From IMG/VR virus record IMGVR_UViG_3300029893_000374, positions 1 through 30,824 of that record: DNA of 30,824 nucleotides; one strand, given 5' to 3'. Both the position numbers and the translations under genes were made by a program. Below the pieces are notes generated by a model that was not told the DNA's origin, did not search any database, and worked only from the letters and a program-made list of their open reading frames with translations. The stretch comes from a virus. This document shows, piece by piece, positions 28,531 to 30,824 of this stretch; position 1 is the stretch's first letter, and each line of letters starts with the position of its first letter.

Positions 28531-29777
28531 ACGGCGGCAACTGGGGCAACGGCGGGAACGCCGGGTTGTTCTATCTGAACGCGAACAACGCTCCGTCCAA
28601 CGCGAACTCCAACATCGGGTGCCGCCTGGCGATGGAAGACTGGGCCAGAAGCGGCGCGGCCACGGCTGCGCCGACAGTGCCTAATCCTTCGGGGGTGCCT
28701 TCCTGCCCAGAAGTGGGCGAACATCAGCCGGGCGGCGCGGCGGGCAAAATGCCCGTGGCTTCGCCCACCCTATTCGAGCGTGTCGTGGCGTGGGACAACC
28801 TCGTGGCCGCCTACCGCGAAGCGCGCAAAGGCAAGCGACAGTCGCAGGAAGTGGCCGCTTTCGATGCAGACGCATTCGCAAATCTGGTCAATATCCACGA
28901 ACACCTGCTGCGCGGCACGTGGCGTCCGGGCGTTGCGCGGCGTTTTTGGGTGCGTGACCCGAAGTGGCGCGAAATCACCGCGCCGCCGTTTTCAGATCGC
29001 ATCGTTCACCACGCCATCGTGCGCATTATCGAGCCGCTGTTCGAGCGCCGCTTCATCCACGACAGCTACGCCTGCCGGCGCGGCAAAGGCACGCACGCTG
29101 CCGTGCGTCGCACGCAATCGTTTCTGCGCGGCGCGGTGCGCACGTGGTCGCGGCCTTATATCGTCAAGGTCGATGTCAAGAGCTACTTCGCCAGCATCGA
29201 CCACGATGTGCTGCTGCGTCAGATGTCGCGCGTCGTGCGCGATGATCGCGTTCTTGCCTTGCTGCGCACGGTGTATAGCGGCTATGGCTTTAGCGGCGTC
29301 GGTCTGCCAGTTGGTGCGCTGACCAGCCAGTTGGCCGCCAATATCTTGCTCGATGTCATCGATCACAAAGTCAAGGATGACCTTGGCGTGCGCTACTACG
29401 TACGCTACATGGACGACATGGTGGCCGTCGTTAGTGGCAAGAATGCCGCCCGTAGCTTGCTGGGGCGCATTGCGCTGGAGCTGGCCGCGCTTGGTCTGCG
29501 CGTCAACCCAAAGAGCGGGATATGGCCTGCCGCGCGCGGCGTTGATTTTTGCGGCTATCGCATCCGCCATACGCATATCCTGCCACGCAAGCGCTGTCTG
29601 CGCGCCTGGAAAAAACGGTTTGCCGCTTTGCGCCGCCGCCACGAAAGCGGCCAAGCGACGCTTGGCCAGTGCCGACAGCGCGTCATGTCGTTTCTCGCGG
29701 TCATGCGTCACGCAAACGCGTGGCGCACAAGTGAGTCCATCCTGTCGCGATTCTCTCTAGGAGGTGCCCTATGTTGA
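28527..29777 (+). CDS. DGR reverse transcriptase, frame including the template repeat
   Basis: The reverse transcriptase core begins near SPTLFERVVAWDNLVAAYREA and runs to TGA 29777. Motifs: HDSYACRRGKGTHAAV, VKVDVKSYFASIDHDVL (first catalytic Asp), LPVGALTSQLAAN (the DGR-type xGxxxSQ), YYVRYMDDMVAVV (YxDD), KSGIWPAARGVDFCGYRI. Three starts are possible. GTG 28527 has AGGGAGG at 28514-28520 and a GTGA overlap with avd, giving 416 aa with the template repeat translated as the N-terminus. ATG 28632 lies just after the repeat. ATG 28749 is closest to Bordetella Brt but lies in a hairpin loop. I list the first because its signals are strongest. The enzyme copies the template RNA with adenine-directed errors. 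Confidence 0.9.
   Translation: MNGGNWGNGGNAGLFYLNANNAPSNANSNIGCRLAMEDWARSGAATAAPTVPNPSGVPSCPEVGEHQPGGAAGKMPVASPTLFERVVAWDNLVAAYREARKGKRQSQEVAAFDADAFANLVNIHEHLLRGTWRPGVARRFWVRDPKWREITAPPFSDRIVHHAIVRIIEPLFERRFIHDSYACRRGKGTHAAVRRTQSFLRGAVRTWSRPYIVKVDVKSYFASIDHDVLLRQMSRVVRDDRVLALLRTVYSGYGFSGVGLPVGALTSQLAANILLDVIDHKVKDDLGVRYYVRYMDDMVAVVSGKNAARSLLGRIALELAALGLRVNPKSGIWPAARGVDFCGYRIRHTHILPRKRCLRAWKKRFAALRRRHESGQATLGQCRQRVMSFLAVMRHANAWRTSESILSRFSLGGALC
28530..28631 (+). repeat. DGR template repeat (TR)
   Basis: 102 bases, 90 identical to the variable repeat. It contains 22 adenines, mostly in AAC codons when read in the VR frame; 11 are changed in VR. It begins at the last base of the avd stop codon and ends with the same 18 bases as VR, after which the two sequences diverge. 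It is read in the same codon phase as VR within the reverse-transcriptase frame. Its RNA, with flanks, is the template for mutagenic reverse transcription. Confidence 0.95.
28713..28768 (+). ncRNA. structured spacer of the DGR template RNA
   Basis: GTGGGCGAA (28713-28721) pairs perfectly with TTCGCCCAC (28760-28768). Inside it CGGGCA (28741-28746) and TGCCCG (28750-28755) form a 6-bp hairpin with loop AAA. In Bordetella phage the region 3' of the template repeat is part of the functional RNA and primes cDNA synthesis. This structure lies 81-137 bases after TR and is a good candidate for that element. Confidence 0.5.
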
Positions 29778-30364
29778 CAATTGATGGTCGTCAAGCGGTC
29801 GTGCGCGGTCAGCGCTACGACCTGCCTGCTCTCCCGGTCAAAGCCAAGGTCAGCGCATGGGAGGTGCCAGAAGACTACCGTTCTAGCGGCGTGTTCATCG
29901 CGGTCACGCCACAGGGCGGCGTCGAAGAGGTGCCGGCGTGCGCATCGCCCGTGCTCATTGGCGAAATCGAGATCGATCCGGATCACGATGCCGTCCTTGA
30001 CGCGGCAAAGAAAGAGATGCGTCGCCGCATCAACGCTGAGCGCGACCTTCAAGAGGTCAAGCCGTTTAGCTATCTTGGCAAACGCTTCGATGCGGATGAA
30101 CGCAGCGTCACGCGCATCATGGGTGCTGTGCAGGCGGCGCAAGCGGCTCTGGCTGCGGGCGCTCCGTTTTCTGTTGATTGGGTGTGCGCCGACAATACTA
30201 TCGTCACCCTCGATGCGCAGCAAGTGATCGCCCTGCCAGCGGCCCTTGCGCAGCGCGTCTACGCTGTACACATGCACGCCCGCGCACTCAAAGCAGACGT
30301 GGACGCCGCGGCGTCGCTAGACGATCTTGCCGCTATCGACATCACAACCGGCTGGCCCGAATGA
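29771..30364 (+). CDS. DUF4376-containing tail-fibre-associated protein
   Basis: 197 aa, ATG 29771 with AGGAGG at 29759-29764, overlapping the reverse-transcriptase stop. The N-terminal part is specific to this protein. Residues about 80-180 are DUF4376: KKEMRRRINAERDLQEVKPFSYLGKRFDADERSVTRIMGAVQAAQAALAAG, then DWVCADNTIVTLDAQQVIALPAALAQRVYAVHMHARALK. This domain is common in proteins encoded after phage tail fibres, where an assembly role is suspected but not proven. Confidence 0.85.
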   Translation: MLTIDGRQAVVRGQRYDLPALPVKAKVSAWEVPEDYRSSGVFIAVTPQGGVEEVPACASPVLIGEIEIDPDHDAVLDAAKKEMRRRINAERDLQEVKPFSYLGKRFDADERSVTRIMGAVQAAQAALAAGAPFSVDWVCADNTIVTLDAQQVIALPAALAQRVYAVHMHARALKADVDAAASLDDLAAIDITTGWPE

Positions 30365-30657
30365 AGCGCCGATTGCTGTTGATAGCCCTTTGGGCGATGT
30401 GCCAGATCGCGCACATCGTCGCCAGCGCATGGATGCTTTTGGCTGCGCTTGTCAGCCCTAACGGACGCCGCGCATGGACGCTGGCCGTTGCATACGACCA
30501 GATCGTCAACGCCGCCTTTGGTGGGAGCGAAGACGAGACAATCAGCAGCCGCGCCGGGCGCGCACGGCGCCAAGGCAAGCGCTGGGCATGCGTGCTGTGC
30601 CGACTTCTTGACGCGCTTGATCCAGGTCACTGCGAGCGCTCCATAGAGCGCATGTGA
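30361..30657 (+). CDS. small membrane protein at the right end of the prophage
   Basis: 98 aa, ATG 30361 overlapping the previous stop as ATGA. It starts with a hydrophobic helix (LLLIALWAMCQIAHIVASAWMLLAALV, about residues 5-31). A conserved soluble part follows: AYDQIVNAAFGGSEDETISSRAGRARRQGKRWACVLCRLLDALDPGHC. The D-N-GG-DET-S-R motif is a small family common in phages and of unknown function. Its TGA is the first three bases of copy H of the 20-bp repeat. Confidence 0.8.
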   Translation: MKRRLLLIALWAMCQIAHIVASAWMLLAALVSPNGRRAWTLAVAYDQIVNAAFGGSEDETISSRAGRARRQGKRWACVLCRLLDALDPGHCERSIERM

Positions 30658-30674
30658 CCGCATTCCATGCGACG
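30655..30674 (+). repeat. 20-bp end motif, copy H (inverted relative to the three terminal copies)
   Basis: TGACCGCATTCCATGCGACG, a full match. It is oriented towards the prophage end while the three outer copies point inwards. It includes the stop codon of the last prophage gene. Confidence 0.75.
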
Positions 30675-30679
30675 TTTAT

Positions 30680-30741
30680 CGTCGCCCAGAATGTGATCAT
30701 GTCGCATGGAATGTGTGCACGCGTCGCATTTAATTTGTGCA
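30680..30741 (-). repeat. right end of the prophage: three tandem end motifs (attR side)
   Basis: Read inwards on the minus strand from 30741: TGCACAAATTAAATGCGACG (30741-30722), TGCACACATTCCATGCGACA (30719-30700) and TGATCACATTCTGGGCGACG (30699-30680). All three fit one motif with periods of 22 and 20 bases. Tandem sites like these, starting with the terminal TG, are the layout of MuA-type transposase binding sites at Mu ends. The prophage would end at 30741, followed by a 5-bp target duplication if it behaves like Mu. The left end needed to confirm this is outside the window. Confidence 0.75.
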
Positions 30742-30824
30742 AGCCCATCGGGATCGAGCCAGACGGCCTTGGGATGCTGGGCCAGCACCTCACCCAGCCC
30801 CAGCACCGGCCGACCGGCGGCCAG
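30742..30824 (-). other. host flank, probable interrupted host gene
   Basis: After the last end motif the minus strand is open to the window edge and reads LAAGRPVLGLGEVLAQHPKA followed by VWLDPDGL, which looks like a normal protein. The plus strand reads much less like one. This would be a host gene split by the insertion. The piece is too short to name. Confidence 0.4.

Noticed and set aside
29106-29125. Minus-strand core match CGTCGCACGCAATCGTTTCT in the reverse transcriptase
   Set aside because: It has the core but lacks the flanking C and TG; treated as chance.
1-30824. tRNA, rRNA, CRISPR array or IS element
   Set aside because: None seen. The only regularly spaced repeats are the end motifs, and the only transposition-related feature is the prophage end itself.

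Overview
The window is the middle and right part of a GC-rich, Mu-like transposable prophage, followed by about 80 bases that look like host DNA. Mu-type genes are recognisable throughout: GemA, Mor, gp25/26/27/28/29, F, G, protease I, head T, gp36 and gp37. The tail module is P2-type (sheath FI, tube FII, gpE, tape measure, U, X, D, V, W, J, I), a Mu-head/P2-tail combination like that of BcepMu-type phages. Base composition suggests a high-GC proteobacterium. The host cannot be named from what is visible, and the left end of the prophage lies outside the window.

Layout: (1) 1-3513, plus strand: end of the early/middle region (Gam-like protein, GemA, several small proteins, a small helix-turn-helix protein and the late activator Mor). 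(2) 3541-10849, minus strand: lysis genes (SAR endolysin, a 27-aa membrane peptide, nested Rz/Rz1), gp25/gp26-like genes, small and large terminase, portal, a zinc-finger protein, gpF with a toxin-like C-terminus, a 104-aa repeat ORF and gpG. In Mu itself this block runs the same way as its neighbours; here it is inverted. (3) 10939-25503, plus strand: protease with an internal scaffold start, major head protein, connector genes, the contractile tail and the baseplate. One antisense membrane-protein gene sits inside the tail operon. (4) 25516-29777: a complete diversity-generating retroelement (DGR). It has an 862-aa tail-fibre target with a C-terminal variable repeat, an Avd accessory gene, a template repeat and a DGR-type reverse transcriptase. 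Template and variable repeats differ at 12 of 102 positions, 11 of them at template adenines. (5) 29771-30657: a DUF4376 protein and a small membrane protein. (6) 30655-30741: the right prophage end, with four copies of a 20-bp motif, then the host flank.

Two things stand out. First, the DGR template repeat lies in an open frame continuous with the reverse transcriptase. That frame has a GTG start preceded by a strong Shine-Dalgarno and overlaps the avd stop as GTGA, so the diversification template may also be translated. Second, the 20-bp motif of the prophage end (TG-N2-C-N2-ATT-N4-GCGAC-R) recurs exactly at seven internal positions. Six of these lie inside or at the end of genes and share the gene's direction. 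I know of no description of this set; it could be a dispersed transposase or repressor (stoperator-like) site family.

How the parts work together: Mor should switch on the late operons, which diverge from about 10850-10938. The minus operon lyses the cell and packages DNA, and the plus operon builds the head and the contractile tail. The DGR then varies the tip of the tail fibre to change receptor recognition.
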